A stretch of 64,000 bases of DNA from Gemmataceae bacterium (GCA_901538445.1 LR594584.1:3381586-3445585), one strand, 5' to 3'. Shown: positions 42,440 to 52,477, numbered from the stretch's first letter. Numbers and translations are program-made. The notes: a model not told the origin generated them from the letters alone.

Positions 42440-43465
42440 ATGATCGACCTGCGTAGTGACACCGTCACGAAGCCGACGCCCGGGATGCTCGCGGCCATGA
42501 CCGCAGCGGCGGTCGGCGACGACGTGTTCGGCGAAGACCCCACGGTCAACGAACTCGAGCTGCGCACGGCCGCGTTGTTTGGCCACGAGGCGGCGCTGTT
42601 CGTCCCCAGCGGCACCATGTCGAACCAGATCGCGGTGCGGGTCCACTGCCGCCCGCAGGACGAAGTGCTCCTCGAAACGACCAGCCACATCTACCTCTGG
42701 GAAGCCGGCGGCGCGGCGGCGCTGAGCGGGGTGACGTGCCGCACCCTCGACGGCCGCAACGGGCTCCTCGACGTCAGCGACTTCGACGGAAAGGTCCGGC
42801 CCGACGACGTCCACGCGGTACGCACGCGGCTCGTGAGCATCGAGAACACGCACAACCGCGGCGGCGGCACCATTTACTCGCCGGACGCGGTTGCCGGCAT
42901 TTGGAAGTGGGCGAAGCAGCACGGCATCGCGATGCACCTCGATGGCGCGCGCATCTGGAACGCGATCGTCGCCACGGGCGTGCCGGCGGCGACCTGGGGC
43001 GGAATGTTCGACACGGTGAGCGTGTGCTTCAGCAAGGGGCTGGGCACGCCGGTCGGCTCAGCGCTGATCGGGCCGCGCGACCTCATCAAGCAGGCCCGCC
43101 GCTACCGCAAGCTGTTCGGCGGCGGGATGCGGCAGGCCGGGTTCCTCGCCGCGGCGTGCCTCTACGCCCTCGACCACCACATCGACCGGCTCGCCGAGGA
43201 CCACGCGAACGCCCAGATCCTCGCTGCGGCGGTGCGCGACGTGCCCGGCCTCACGCTGGACCCCGACACGGTCGAAACGAATCTGGTGTGGTTCGAGGTG
43301 AGCGCGTCGCTCGGCACCGCTCGCGAGGTCGGCGACCGGCTGAAGGCCGCCGGCGTGCTGGTCGCGGTGCTCGGCGAGCGGGTGATCCGAGCCGTCACGC
43401 ACCTGGACGTGACCCGCGAGCAGTGCGAGCGCGCCGCCGCGGCGATCCGGGCGCTCGCGAAGTGA
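42440..43465 (+). CDS. ltaE: Low-specificity L-threonine aldolase
   Basis: A 341-residue PLP enzyme that cleaves threonine or allo-threonine to glycine and acetaldehyde. It starts [20 protein letters not shown], the hallmark of the family, and has [35 protein letters not shown] (Asp for PLP pyridine nitrogen) and the PLP Lys in [13 protein letters not shown]. The C-terminal domain has [10 protein letters not shown] and [13 protein letters not shown]. The ATG at 42440 is the family start. It lies after a nested palindrome. Convergent with the WD40 gene, with a strong hairpin between. Confidence 0.93.
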   Translation: MIDLRSDTVTKPTPGMLAAMTAAAVGDDVFGEDPTVNELELRTAALFGHEAALFVPSGTMSNQIAVRVHCRPQDEVLLETTSHIYLWEAGGAAALSGVTCRTLDGRNGLLDVSDFDGKVRPDDVHAVRTRLVSIENTHNRGGGTIYSPDAVAGIWKWAKQHGIAMHLDGARIWNAIVATGVPAATWGGMFDTVSVCFSKGLGTPVGSALIGPRDLIKQARRYRKLFGGGMRQAGFLAAACLYALDHHIDRLAEDHANAQILAAAVRDVPGLTLDPDTVETNLVWFEVSASLGTAREVGDRLKAAGVLVAVLGERVIRAVTHLDVTREQCERAAAAIRALAK

Positions 43466-43468
43466 GAG

Positions 43469-43496
43469 CGAGCCGCGGGCACAACCCCGCGGCTCG
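43469..43496. terminator. Bidirectional hairpin between ltaE and WD40 gene
   Basis: A perfect 11-base stem (43469-43479 with 43486-43496, loop six) begins four bases after the ltaE stop and ends 12 bases before the stop of the convergent gene. No T tract on either strand. Confidence 0.6.
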
Positions 43497-43508
43497 GCGG
43501 CACGCCAC

Positions 43509-44597
43509 CTACTTCCCGTCCAACTTCGTGAGCACCACGGTGCCGTTGTCGTGGCCCGTGAGCACGGCCTTGCCGTCCTTCGTGAACACGATGCAGTACC
43601 CCGGCGACTTGATCGGCTTCACGAACTTGGGCTTTTCAGCGTCGAGCGCCCAGGTCGTCACCTGCCCCGAGTACCCGCACACCGCGAGCGTCTTCGCGTC
43701 CGGCGACCACACCAGTGCGTAGGGGTCGTCGGTGGTCGGCCCGAGCCGCTTCACCTCGCCCGCGTCCTTCGGGTCCTTCATCTCCTTCGGCGCTTCCTTG
43801 GGCGGGTCCTTCTTGTCCTTGGGCATGTCCTTCGCGTCCTTCTTTTCCTTCGGCGCTTCCTTGGGCGGGTCCTTCTTGACCTCCTTCACCTCCTTGACGG
43901 CCTTGACGCTCCAGACGCGGATGGTGCGGTCCATCGAGGCCGAGACGACCGTGTCGGCGTCGCCGGCGAACGTCACCCCGGTGACCGCCTCCTCGTGCCC
44001 GACGAGTTGCTTGAGTTCCTTCTGGGCCTTCACGTCCCACACCTTCACGACCTTGTCGGCCGAGGCCGAGGCGAGCGCCGCGCCGTCGGGCGAGAACGCG
44101 ACCGCGTACACCGACCCGCCGTGCGTGCCCAGCGCCTTCAATTCCTTACCGTCCTTCGGTGCCCACAGCTTCACCGACTTGTCGGCCGAGCCGCTCGCGA
44201 CCGTGTTGCCGTCCGGCGAGAACGCGACCGCGTCCACGATGTCGGTGTGGCCCTTGAACTCGGCCGTCACCTTCGCGTCGGCGAGGTTCCACACCTTCGC
44301 GGTCTTGTCCTGGCTGCCGGACACCAGCACCGGCTCGGTCGGGTGGAACGCGACCGCGTACACCGGCCCGGTGTGGCCCTTGAGTTCCTTGGTTTCCTTC
44401 AGAGTTCCGTCGGGGCTCACCGCCCACAGCTTGATGACGTTGTCGAACCCGCCGGTGGCGACGGTCTTCCCGTCGGGCGACACCGCGACGGCGTGGACGA
44501 GGGCCGCGTGGGCCTTGGCAGGTGCGGGTTGGTCGGCGTAGGCGGGCAGCACGAGCGGCAGGAGGCCCGCGAACAGGGCCAGCTTGAAGCGTGTCAT
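43509..44597 (-). CDS. Exported WD40-repeat protein with Lys/Asp/Pro-rich insert
   Basis: A 362-residue beta-propeller protein. Signal peptide [21 protein letters not shown]; then about six WD40 repeats ([63 protein letters not shown]). Between the fifth and last repeat is a Lys/Asp/Glu/Pro-rich segment with two copies of [11 protein letters not shown] (encoded by a 33-base direct repeat). It probably acts as a protein-binding platform in the periplasm. ATG 44595-44597 begins the signal; a GACAAT -10-like box is at 44632-44637 (minus). It is divergent from asnS. Confidence 0.88.
   Translation of the reverse strand: MTRFKLALFAGLLPLVLPAYADQPAPAKAHAALVHAVAVSPDGKTVATGGFDNVIKLWAVSPDGTLKETKELKGHTGPVYAVAFHPTEPVLVSGSQDKTAKVWNLADAKVTAEFKGHTDIVDAVAFSPDGNTVASGSADKSVKLWAPKDGKELKALGTHGGSVYAVAFSPDGAALASASADKVVKVWDVKAQKELKQLVGHEEAVTGVTFAGDADTVVSASMDRTIRVWSVKAVKEVKEVKKDPPKEAPKEKKDAKDMPKDKKDPPKEAPKEMKDPKDAGEVKRLGPTTDDPYALVWSPDAKTLAVCGYSGQVTTWALDAEKPKFVKPIKSPGYCIVFTKDGKAVLTGHDNGTVVLTKLDGK
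43783..43878. repeat. 33-base perfect direct repeat
   Basis: Positions 43783-43815 and 43846-43878 are identical (33 bases, offset 63). They encode the two [11 protein letters not shown] copies in the WD40 protein insert and are a likely site of slippage. Confidence 0.85.
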
Positions 44598-44714
44598 GGG
44601 AGGGAACTCCTTGAGGCGGGGCACGTCGCACATTGTCGCCCCGGTGCCGCCGGCCGCAAGGGGCATTTTCCGCGTACCATATCCGTAGCGTTCGCTCCCG
44701 ATTGCAGGTGCAAC

Positions 44715-46106
44715 ATGGAAAAGATCTCCGTTTCCGACGCCCGTCGCGTCGAGGCCGTCGGCAAGCACGTCCGGCTCCAGGGCTGGGTCCGCACCCGGCG
44801 CGACTCGAAGGGCGGGTTCAGCTTCATCGAGCTGAACGACGGCTCGTGCCAGGGGAACGTGCAGGTCGTCGCCCCCGGTGAACTGCCGAACTACGAGGCC
44901 GTGGTGAAGCACCTGCACACCGGCGCGAGCGTGAGCATCGACGGGGAGGTGAAGGCGTCGCCCGCCAAGGGCCAGGCCACGGAGGTGCTCGCGAGCAGCG
45001 TCGAGCTGCTCGGCGACGCCGACCCGGAGACGTACCCGCTCCAGAAGAAGGGGCACTCGATGGAGTTTCTCCGCGGGATCGCGCACCTGCGGCCGCGGAC
45101 CAACACGTTCGGCGCCGTCGCCCGGCTGCGGAACCAGATCTCGAAGTCGATCCACGACTTCTTCCAGGAGCGCGGCTTCCTCTACGTCCACACGCCGATC
45201 ATCACCGCGAGCGACTGCGAGGGGGCCGGCGAGTTGTTCCGCGTCAGCACCATCGACCCGGACGCCCCGCCCAAGGTCGACGGCAAGGTCGACTACTCGA
45301 AGGACTTCTTCGGCAAGCCGGCGTTCCTCACCGTGAGCGGGCAGCTCCAGGGCGAGACGTACGCGTGCGGGCTCGGGAAGATCTACACCTTCGGGCCGAC
45401 GTTCCGGGCCGAGAACTCGAACACCCCGCGGCACCTCGCCGAGTTCTGGATGGTCGAGCCCGAAATGGCGTTCTTCGACCTGACCGACAACATGGACACC
45501 GCCGAGGCGTTCATCAAGCGGATCATCGCCGACGCCCTGAAGCACTGCGGCGAGGACATGAAGTTCTTCCAGGAGCGCGTCGACAAGGACCTGCTCACGC
45601 GCCTCGAAGGCGTGCTCAACACCCCCTTCTGCCGGCTGCCGTACACCGAGGCGGTCGAGATCCTGCTCGCGAGCGGCAAGACCTGGGAGTACCCGGTGGC
45701 GTGGGGCAAGGACCTGCAGAGCGAGCACGAGCGCTACCTCGCCGAGCAGCACTTCAAGTGCCCGGTGATCCTGTACGACTACCCGCGGACGCTCAAGCCG
45801 TTCTACATGCGGTGCAACGACGACGGGAAGACGGTGCGAGCGATGGACGTGCTGGTGCCGGGGGTCGGCGAGATCATCGGCGGGAGCCAGCGCGAGGAGC
45901 GGCTCGACATCCTCGAAGCCCGCATGCGCGAGCAGGGGCTGAACCCCGAGGCGTACTCGTGGTACCTCGACCTGCGCCGGTACGGCACGGTGCCGCACGC
46001 CGGGTTCGGCCTGGGCCTCGAGCGCACGGTGCTGTTCCTGAGCGGCATCGCCAACATCCGCGACGTGATCCCCTTCCCCCGCACCCCCGGCAACGCCGAG
46101 TTCTGA
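44715..46106 (+). CDS. asnS: Asparaginyl-tRNA synthetase AsnS
   Basis: It charges tRNA(Asn) with asparagine. The 463-residue protein is normal for the class IIb family: an N-terminal OB-fold anticodon domain ([28 protein letters not shown]), then the catalytic domain with motif 2 [22 protein letters not shown] and motif 3 [15 protein letters not shown]. It ends [16 protein letters not shown], the standard C-terminus. Start ATG 44715 follows GCAGGTGCAAC. A degraded copy of its last 66 bases occurs at 50135-50199, beyond the hybrid kinase. Confidence 0.96.
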   Translation: MEKISVSDARRVEAVGKHVRLQGWVRTRRDSKGGFSFIELNDGSCQGNVQVVAPGELPNYEAVVKHLHTGASVSIDGEVKASPAKGQATEVLASSVELLGDADPETYPLQKKGHSMEFLRGIAHLRPRTNTFGAVARLRNQISKSIHDFFQERGFLYVHTPIITASDCEGAGELFRVSTIDPDAPPKVDGKVDYSKDFFGKPAFLTVSGQLQGETYACGLGKIYTFGPTFRAENSNTPRHLAEFWMVEPEMAFFDLTDNMDTAEAFIKRIIADALKHCGEDMKFFQERVDKDLLTRLEGVLNTPFCRLPYTEAVEILLASGKTWEYPVAWGKDLQSEHERYLAEQHFKCPVILYDYPRTLKPFYMRCNDDGKTVRAMDVLVPGVGEIIGGSQREERLDILEARMREQGLNPEAYSWYLDLRRYGTVPHAGFGLGLERTVLFLSGIANIRDVIPFPRTPGNAEF

Positions 46107-46136
46107 CCCCGCATGCGTGAACTGTACCGAATGCCA

Positions 46137-46161
46137 AGCGGGGGGACGTGAGTCCCCCGCT
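46137..46161. repeat. Hairpin 30 bases after asnS
   Basis: An eight-base stem (46137-46144 with 46154-46161, nine-base loop) follows the asnS stop. No T tract; may aid termination. The rest of the spacer to 46366 shows no gene. Confidence 0.45.
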
Positions 46162-46366
46162 CGAACCGGATTGGCGAACTCGACCGGTGCGCCAGGTTGG
46201 GGGCGTGCCTGCAACATCCAAAGACAGGGCGAGGGCGTGCTGAAAAACCCGTACCCGGTTCGACACGCACCGATCATACCGGCCCGGCACTCGACCCCCC
46301 GCGGCCCGGTTCGGCCCGTTCTCGCCAGGTCGCCCGACGTTTGGCGGCGCGCCTCGCGGTCCCTAA

Positions 46367-49300
46367 CTAACTGGGACGCGGATCGGCGGAGCCGTCGAGC
46401 GCCTCGCGAACCCGCCGGGCTAGCGACAGCGGGGTGTACGGTTTCTGGATGAACCAGTCCCGCGCCGCCTCCACTCCGGAGCGGATGACCGCGTCGTCGG
46501 TGTACCCGCTCATGTACATCACCCGCACCCCGGGCCTCCGGCCGCGGACCACCTCGGCCAGCGCCCGCCCGCCCAAGTCGGGCATGACCACGTCGGTCAG
46601 CAGCAGGTCGATCGGGCCGGGGTGTTCGTCCGCCACCTTCACCGCCTCAGCCCCGGTTCGGGCCAGCAGCACCTTGTATCCCTGGTTCTCGAGGACGGCG
46701 CTGGCCAGGTTGCGGACCCCGTCCTCGTCCTCGGCGATGAGTACCGTCTCGGTTCCCCGCGGGGCGACGCTGATGGCGGCCGACTGGGCGCGGGTCGGCG
46801 ACCCCGGCACCACGGGGAGCAGGATGCGGAAGGTGGTGCCGGCCCCCGGCGGGCTCTCCACCACGATCACCCCGCCCGCCTGCCGCACGATGCCGTACAC
46901 GGTGGCCAGTCCCAGACCGGTGCCCTTGCCCGGACCCTTGGTTGTGAAAAACGGCTCGAAGATCCGGGCCTGCACCTCCGGCGGGATGCCGGAGCCGGTG
47001 TCGGCCACGCTCACCCGCACGTACGCCCCCGGGGGAATCCCGGTCGGCAGCCGGTCGGGCCGGTCGGCCACCTCGGTGGTGATCGACAGCCGGCCCCCGG
47101 CGGGCATGGCGTCCCGGGCGTTCACCGCCAGATTCATGAACACCTGCTCGAGTTGCCCAGGGTCGATCTTGACCGGCGGGACGTCCCCCAGCCTCGTGTC
47201 CAGGTTCACGTCCTCCCCTATCAGCCGGCGGAGCATACGGGCCGACGATTCGACCACGTGGTTGACGTTCAGTACCATCGGCTCGATAATCGCCTTGCGG
47301 CTGAACGCGAGTAGCTGCGAGGTCAGCTCGGTCGCCCGCTGGCCGGCCTGTAGGACCTGGGTCAGGTGGTCCCGCTTCGGATCGGCCGGTGCGGACCCGC
47401 CGAGCATGATCTCTGTGTACCCGATGATGACGGTCAGCAGGTTGTTGAAGTCGTGCGCCACCCCGCTGGCGAGTTGCCCGACCGCCTCCATCTTCTGGGC
47501 CTGGCGGAACTGCTCCTCAAGCTGCCGCTCGTCGGTCACGTCCCGGACGAACCCGTACACCCGTTCCTCTGTGGGCAGGGAGATCGCGTCCCACGAGAAC
47601 CACCGGTACGTGCCGTCCGCGCACCGGTAACGGTTGACGAACCGGTGGGCCGGCTGGCCGGCGGCCGCGGCCCGGCCCGCCTCGGCGGTCCGGACCCGGT
47701 CGTCGGGGTGGATGAACTCGGCGCACGGCCGGGCGAGGAGTTCCTCCTCCGACCACCCGAGCAGGCGGGTCCAGGCGGGGTTCACCCGCTTGAAGTACCC
47801 GTCGAACCCGGCCACGCACAGCGGCTCGGGGGCGTTCAGCCACAGCCGCTCGAACTCCCGCTGGGCAGCCACCAGCGCGGTGATGTCGCGGAGGATGCCG
47901 CAGATCCCGTACGGCTCGCCACCGGCGTGCCGGAGGAGGAGGTGCGTCGCCAGCACCGTCACCTCCCGCCCGTCGGGCAGCCGGGACGTGTGCCGCTCGT
48001 GTACCGGCCCCTCTGCGGCGCGGACCGCGCGGTCGCTGGCCTCGCACAGGTCCGCCAGGTGCGGCGGGAGCAGTTCCCGAGACCGCCTCCCAACCCAATC
48101 GGCCGCCGGGGCCCCGAACATCTCCGCGGTCGTACGGTTGACGAACTGGTGGCGGCCGTCCAGGGTCTTCACGTAGATGGCCGCCGGGGCTGAGTCGATG
48201 ACCGCCCGAAACCGCTCTTCGCTCTCCCGCACCGCGTGCCCGACCTGGTCCCGCTCGATCGCGACCCCGGCCAGGTGGGCGGCCTCGATGACCCGGGCCG
48301 ACTCCGGCTCGGTCCCCGCCCCTTGCCCGGCCTGGACGGCCCGCCGCACCAGCTCCTCGGCCCCGCTGAGGATGGCGTACGTCAGCCGGTCGAAGTCGCC
48401 GGGCGTGCGGTTGTACAGGGCGAACGTGCCGATCGCCTCCCCCTTCTCGAACCCGGGCACGTTCCCGCTGGACAGTATCGGCACCGACACGCACGACCGC
48501 AGCCCGTGCCGCAACGCCGACTCGCGGTAGTCGTCCCACAGCGGGTCGGTGGCGATGTCGGTGACGGTGACCGTCTGTCGCCGAAAAGCGGCGGTGCCGC
48601 ACGACCCGCTCTTGGCCGCGACGGGCACGCCATCGACCGCCCGGTTGTACTCTGGCGGGAGCGACCGGCCGGCTCCGACCCGCAGACACCTGGCCTCCTT
48701 GTCCAGGATTAGGATCGAGCAGAGCGAGCCGGAGAGCTGTTCCTCGACCAGTCGGACCACCTCGTCAAGGATCTTGTGCAGGTCGGCCCCGGCGGCGATC
48801 AGTTCGAGGATCTGATTGTAGGCCGTCAGCGCCCACTCGGACCGCTTCCGGGCGGTGATGTCCTGCACGGTCCCGACCACGGACACGGCCCGGCCCGAAC
48901 GGTCGCACTCGATGTGGGCGACGTTCGCAAGCCAGCGAATGTCGCCGGCCGGCTGGACGATCCGGAACTCGCCGGTGAACGGCATCCGCCGCTCGAGGGC
49001 CTCGTTGAACTGTGCCTGCATGCCCCCCAGGTCGTCCGGGTGGACGAGGCGGATCCAGGACTCTAGGCGGCCGTCGAACTCGTCCACCCCGACGATGTTG
49101 TGCACCTCGGCCGACCAGTCGATCCGGCCCCGGGCCAGGTCGAGCGTCCACACCCCCATGTGGCCGGCGGCCAGGGCGAGTTCCATCCGCCGGCTCTGGG
49201 ATGCCACCGCCAGTTCGGCCGCCTTCCGGGCGGTAATGTCGTAGTGTGCCACCACCGCCCCGCCGTCCCTGGTCGAGAGCGGGGTGACGGTCATGGCGAA

Positions 49301-49975
49301 CCAGCGGGCCTCGGTCGGCGAGTCGCACGGGTACTCCATCACGAAGTAGGACCGCCTCCCCCGGAGCACGTCCTCGATCCCGTCCGCGGCCGCCCCGGCC
49401 TCGTCGGACTTCTCGCCAGTACACCCCCGGCAGAGGCCGACGTAATCGACCCCGAGGTCGGTGGGCGGTGAGGTGGATCCGCCCGGCGCGTTCTCCGCAG
49501 CGAACCGGGTCCACGCCCGGTTCACCTCCCGGATCCGCCCGTCGGGGCCGAGCACGGCGATGTGGGCCGACATGCTGTTGAGAATATCGGCCGCGTAACG
49601 CTCGTGTCGCTCCCGTTCGACCGCAGCCGTCCGGCCCGTGGGGAGCTGCCGCGACACACCGAGGACGCCGGTGACCGTTCCGGGGGTGTCGCGAACCGGG
49701 TGGATGTGCAATTCGGTCCACACCCGCGACCCGTCCTTACGGTAATCCTCGAACTCCCCGTCCCACCCGCCAGCGGCCGCGTACTGTCTCAGGTGTTCAC
49801 TGGCCTGAGCCCGGGCGGCGGGCGGGAACCGCTCGACCAACGGGCGCCCGACCATATCTTCGGCGGTCCACCCAAACAGCCGCGTGGCCGCCTCGTTCCA
49901 CTCGCGGACCACTCCGCCGGGGTCGGTCAGGATAGCGGCATCCGGTAGCGCCTGCATAAGTTGTGCGAGGGGCAT
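46367..49975 (-). CDS. Hybrid sensor histidine kinase, five PAS, GAF, HisKA, HATPase, REC
   Basis: A 1202-residue cytoplasmic hybrid kinase without membrane segments. PAS domains begin at about 1, 140, 260, 590 and 720 (for example LMQALPDAAILTDPGGVVREWNEA). A GAF domain sits between the third and fourth (about 385-560). HisKA has the phospho-acceptor in SGVAHDFNNLLTVI (about 840), followed by HATPase motifs NLAVNARDAM, GSGIPPE and GTGLGLATV. The REC domain (about 1085-1195) carries the acceptor Asp in LLLTDVVMPD, Thr/Lys in YMSGY and IQKPYTP. It has no output domain, so it must pass the phosphate to another protein. It lies between asnS and a decayed asnS tail. Start ATG 49973-49975. Confidence 0.92.
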   Translation of the reverse strand: MPLAQLMQALPDAAILTDPGGVVREWNEAATRLFGWTAEDMVGRPLVERFPPAARAQASEHLRQYAAAGGWDGEFEDYRKDGSRVWTELHIHPVRDTPGTVTGVLGVSRQLPTGRTAAVERERHERYAADILNSMSAHIAVLGPDGRIREVNRAWTRFAAENAPGGSTSPPTDLGVDYVGLCRGCTGEKSDEAGAAADGIEDVLRGRRSYFVMEYPCDSPTEARWFAMTVTPLSTRDGGAVVAHYDITARKAAELAVASQSRRMELALAAGHMGVWTLDLARGRIDWSAEVHNIVGVDEFDGRLESWIRLVHPDDLGGMQAQFNEALERRMPFTGEFRIVQPAGDIRWLANVAHIECDRSGRAVSVVGTVQDITARKRSEWALTAYNQILELIAAGADLHKILDEVVRLVEEQLSGSLCSILILDKEARCLRVGAGRSLPPEYNRAVDGVPVAAKSGSCGTAAFRRQTVTVTDIATDPLWDDYRESALRHGLRSCVSVPILSSGNVPGFEKGEAIGTFALYNRTPGDFDRLTYAILSGAEELVRRAVQAGQGAGTEPESARVIEAAHLAGVAIERDQVGHAVRESEERFRAVIDSAPAAIYVKTLDGRHQFVNRTTAEMFGAPAADWVGRRSRELLPPHLADLCEASDRAVRAAEGPVHERHTSRLPDGREVTVLATHLLLRHAGGEPYGICGILRDITALVAAQREFERLWLNAPEPLCVAGFDGYFKRVNPAWTRLLGWSEEELLARPCAEFIHPDDRVRTAEAGRAAAAGQPAHRFVNRYRCADGTYRWFSWDAISLPTEERVYGFVRDVTDERQLEEQFRQAQKMEAVGQLASGVAHDFNNLLTVIIGYTEIMLGGSAPADPKRDHLTQVLQAGQRATELTSQLLAFSRKAIIEPMVLNVNHVVESSARMLRRLIGEDVNLDTRLGDVPPVKIDPGQLEQVFMNLAVNARDAMPAGGRLSITTEVADRPDRLPTGIPPGAYVRVSVADTGSGIPPEVQARIFEPFFTTKGPGKGTGLGLATVYGIVRQAGGVIVVESPPGAGTTFRILLPVVPGSPTRAQSAAISVAPRGTETVLIAEDEDGVRNLASAVLENQGYKVLLARTGAEAVKVADEHPGPIDLLLTDVVMPDLGGRALAEVVRGRRPGVRVMYMSGYTDDAVIRSGVEAARDWFIQKPYTPLSLARRVREALDGSADPRPS

Positions 49976-50078
49976 GGGCGAGAATGGGTTTGGGGGCGGT
50001 TCTGTGTCGTGCCAACCAATCCAGGTCTGTACGTAATATAGTCAGAACCGGGCGAGAGGGCACATGCTCGTATGGACC

Positions 50079-50133
50079 AGACCGCATCCCGCGCCGTCGC
50101 GGCACCCTGCCGCGACGGCGCGGGATGCGGTCT
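50079..50133. repeat. Perfect 25-base inverted repeat with five-base loop
   Basis: 50079-50103 and 50109-50133 are exact reverse complements around ACCCT. The hairpin is G+C-rich and ends one base before the asnS-tail relic. No T tract follows on either strand. Confidence 0.88.
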
Positions 50134-50134
50134 G

Positions 50135-50199
50135 AGCGGGATCGCCAACATCCGCGACGTGATCCCAGTCCCCCCACCTCCGGCAACACCGAGTTCTAA
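50135..50199 (+). pseudogene. Relic of the asnS 3' end
   Basis: This 65-base stretch matches the final 66 bases of asnS (46041-46106). The first 33 bases differ at only two positions; the rest has several substitutions and one missing base, so the frame shifts after IANIRDVIP. It keeps a TAA at the end in the ancestral frame. No more of asnS is present upstream. Confidence 0.75.
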
Positions 50200-50315
50200 G
50201 TTTTCTCCAGGAACGGGTCGTATCAGCCTCGGATGATGGCCCTCCCAAAACCGGGGAGGCGGCACGCGGTGCAGCCGCCCGAGCGTCTGTCCGGCCGGAC
50301 TGCCGCAAGGCCAGG

Positions 50316-51215
50316 TTACTTCTTGCCGTCCCGCAGCAGGGCATCGACGGCCGGGCGCAGCTTTTCGGCGTACACCGCGTAGCCGGCGTCACTCAGGTGG
50401 ACCTTGTCCGGTGTAAACAGGTCCGCCTTAATCGAGCCGTCCTTGTTCACCATGTCGCCCGTCAGTTCGAGAACCCGCACCAACTTGTCGGCATCCAACT
50501 TGAGCCCGTCCAGTGCCGCGTTGGTTTTCTTGATGTTCTCGTAGAATGCGTGACCGGGTTCGTGCGCAGGGAGGATCTTCACGACCACGATCGGAGGCTT
50601 GGGGAACCTGCGGCGGAGGTTGTCCGCGCACGCCTTCACCCCCTTTGCGGCCGCCTCGACGCCGGTCTCGGCCACAAAAAACATGTTGTTGTTGCCGATC
50701 ATCAAGACGATGCACTTCGGCTCGAGCCCGTCCACACCGCCGTGGTCCAACCGCCACAAGACGTTCTGCGACTTGTCTCCGCCGATGCCGATGTTGACCA
50801 CCTTGGTCGCACCGAACTGTTTCACCCAACCGGCATTCATCGGCTTCTTGTCGAGCGGGCTGCCCCACTGCTGAGTGATGCTGTCGCCCACGAGGAGAAA
50901 GTCCACCGGACCCTTGTTCTCCCGGGCGTGATCGACCAGCTTGGCGTGGGTGTCCAGCCAGGCGGTCCCGCTCCAGAACCCGGCCGAGGGCACCACCGGT
51001 CACATCGCCGGGAGGTGCTTCATTGCCTCGGCGCCGGGCCGCCGCTCGTGTTCGGCGCGGAGGACGTACTTCCGCTCCGCCTCGGTGAGCGGCCAGCCGG
51101 ACGGCTGCGGGTCGGCCGGCTTGTATGCGTAGTCCTCGGCATGCACGCGGCCCGCGGGTACGGGGCCGAAACACGCCACGGATAGAGCAAGCGTGGCAAA
51201 ATGGCGGAGAGCCAT
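50316..51215 (-). pseudogene. Secreted SGNH/GDSL hydrolase, interrupted by in-frame TGA
   Basis: Two frames in the same register, 51215-51000 and 50999-50316, are separated by one TGA (51000-51002). The first codes a signal peptide (MALRHFATLALSVACFGPVPA) and the N-terminal 50 residues; the second codes the SGNH domain with VDFLLVGDSITQQW (Ser nucleophile), VVNIGIGGDKSQN, VLMIGNNNM and DKVHLSDAGY (Asp/His). The joint reads LPAM-stop-PVVPSAGFW, where homologues would have Trp, so a TGG to TGA change is likely. A GTG at 50994-50996 could start the second part but would lack the signal peptide. It may be a recent pseudogene, a read-through gene, or a sequence error. Confidence 0.8.
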
Positions 51216-51414
51216 AGGTTCCCTCGCTGGGTGGTCAGGGAATGGGGGAGCAGCTTTCAGAGAGCGCAGAGGGCGGGCGAGGCCTGCAGGCGAACGCAGG
51301 AAGTAGGGCGGACTTCAGTCACGCGAGCAGGCAGGTTATCCGCAACCTGGGACGCACGCAAGGACCAGTCCCGATGGTTGTGCGGTCAACGGAGGTCGCC
51401 ACTCCGTGCGAAGC

Positions 51415-52392
51415 CTACGCCCGCTTCTCGGCGATGCGGTGGACGTCGACGTTGCCGTCGGGGGTGCCGTGGGCGAGGTAGCGGCCGTCGATGGTTACCG
51501 CGAACGTGGTCGTGGTGACGGGCGGGAGCTGCCACTCGGCGGCCACCTTGTTCGTCCCGAGGTCCCAGTTGAAGCACTTCGGGCCGTCGCCGACGCTCAC
51601 CAGCGTTTTGCCGTCGGCCGTCACGTGCAGCAGCCGCACCGGCCCCGTGTGGCCGAGCAGTTCGGCCTTCACCTTCGGCTTGATCGATGTCAGATCCCAG
51701 AGCCGGATCACCTTGTCCTGGCTCCCGGTCGCGAGCGTCGAGGAGTTGACGTAGGCGACCGAGAGCACCTCGGTCTCGTGCGGCAGCACCGCCTTCTCGG
51801 TCGAACGAATCCGGCTCAGCGTCCACAGGCGGGCGGTCTTGTCGAGCGACGCGGTCGCGACCTCGGTGTTGCTCGCCGCGAACGCGAGCGACTTGATGGC
51901 GCTGGTGTGGTTCTTGAGCACGGCCTTGGGCGTGCCGGTGCCTCCGGCGACCGGCTCCCAGATGCGGAGCGTGTGGTCCTCGCCGCCGCTCGCGATGAGC
52001 TTGTTGTCCGGTGAGAACGCGAGGGCGGTGATCGCCCCCTTCGCCCCGCGGAGGGTGATGACGTCCTGCGCGGTCTTGTCGCTGACGTCGAACACCCAGA
52101 TGGTGCCGTTGAGCGCCCCGGACCCGGCGACGAGCCACCGGCTGTTCGGCGAGAACGCCACCGAGGCGAACGGGTCGCCGTCCTTCTTGAGAACGGCCCG
52201 CTCGCCCGGCTTGCGGCTGCCGAACTCCCACACGCGGCCGGTGTTGTCCTGTGCGCCGGACGCGAGCAGGCACCGGTCGGGGGAGAACGCGACCGCGGTG
52301 GTGCGCCCGGTCTGCCCCTTGAGGTTCACCATGAGCGCGGCGGGGTTGGTCGGCCACGCGGCCTTCGCGGTGGGTCGGCTCGGGAGGTCCAT
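51415..52392 (-). CDS. WD40-repeat protein, cytoplasmic
   Basis: A 325-residue seven-bladed propeller without a signal peptide. Repeats include AFSPDRCLLASGAQDNTGRVWEF, AFSPNSRWLVAGSGALNGTIWVF, AFSPDNKLIASGGEDHTLRIWEP, AFAASNTEVATASLDKTARLWTL and VAYVNSSTLATGSQDKVIRLWDL. The first 25 residues (MDLPSRPTAKAAWPTNPAALM) are a short extension. It is likely a scaffold for a regulatory complex, as WD40 proteins are often partners of kinases. It reads toward the SGNH gene with a 199-base spacer that holds nothing recognisable. ATG 52390-52392. Confidence 0.88.
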   Translation of the reverse strand: MDLPSRPTAKAAWPTNPAALMVNLKGQTGRTTAVAFSPDRCLLASGAQDNTGRVWEFGSRKPGERAVLKKDGDPFASVAFSPNSRWLVAGSGALNGTIWVFDVSDKTAQDVITLRGAKGAITALAFSPDNKLIASGGEDHTLRIWEPVAGGTGTPKAVLKNHTSAIKSLAFAASNTEVATASLDKTARLWTLSRIRSTEKAVLPHETEVLSVAYVNSSTLATGSQDKVIRLWDLTSIKPKVKAELLGHTGPVRLLHVTADGKTLVSVGDGPKCFNWDLGTNKVAAEWQLPPVTTTTFAVTIDGRYLAHGTPDGNVDVHRIAEKRA

Positions 52393-52477
52393 CGGTCGGT
52401 CTCTGTCGGCGGGAACGTCTGCGGGCGGGCCGGCGTCACCCCGCGAACGGGTTCAGCTTACAAAGACAATAGCATAA

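Larger units (their letters stand above)
49976..50315. other. 340-base spacer with palindrome and asnS-tail relic
   Basis: No gene. It contains a perfect 25-base inverted repeat (50079-50133) and, two bases on, a 65-base degenerate copy of the asnS 3' end (50135-50199). Confidence 0.75.

Noticed and set aside
43551-44714. Upstream extension of the asnS frame
   Set aside because: It lies opposite the WD40 gene; AsnS homologues start at the ATG at 44715.
51000-51002. Selenocysteine or Trp recoding of TGA
   Set aside because: TGA ends many genes here, no selenoprotein motif or obvious SECIS-like hairpin follows, and Trp is coded by TGG elsewhere.
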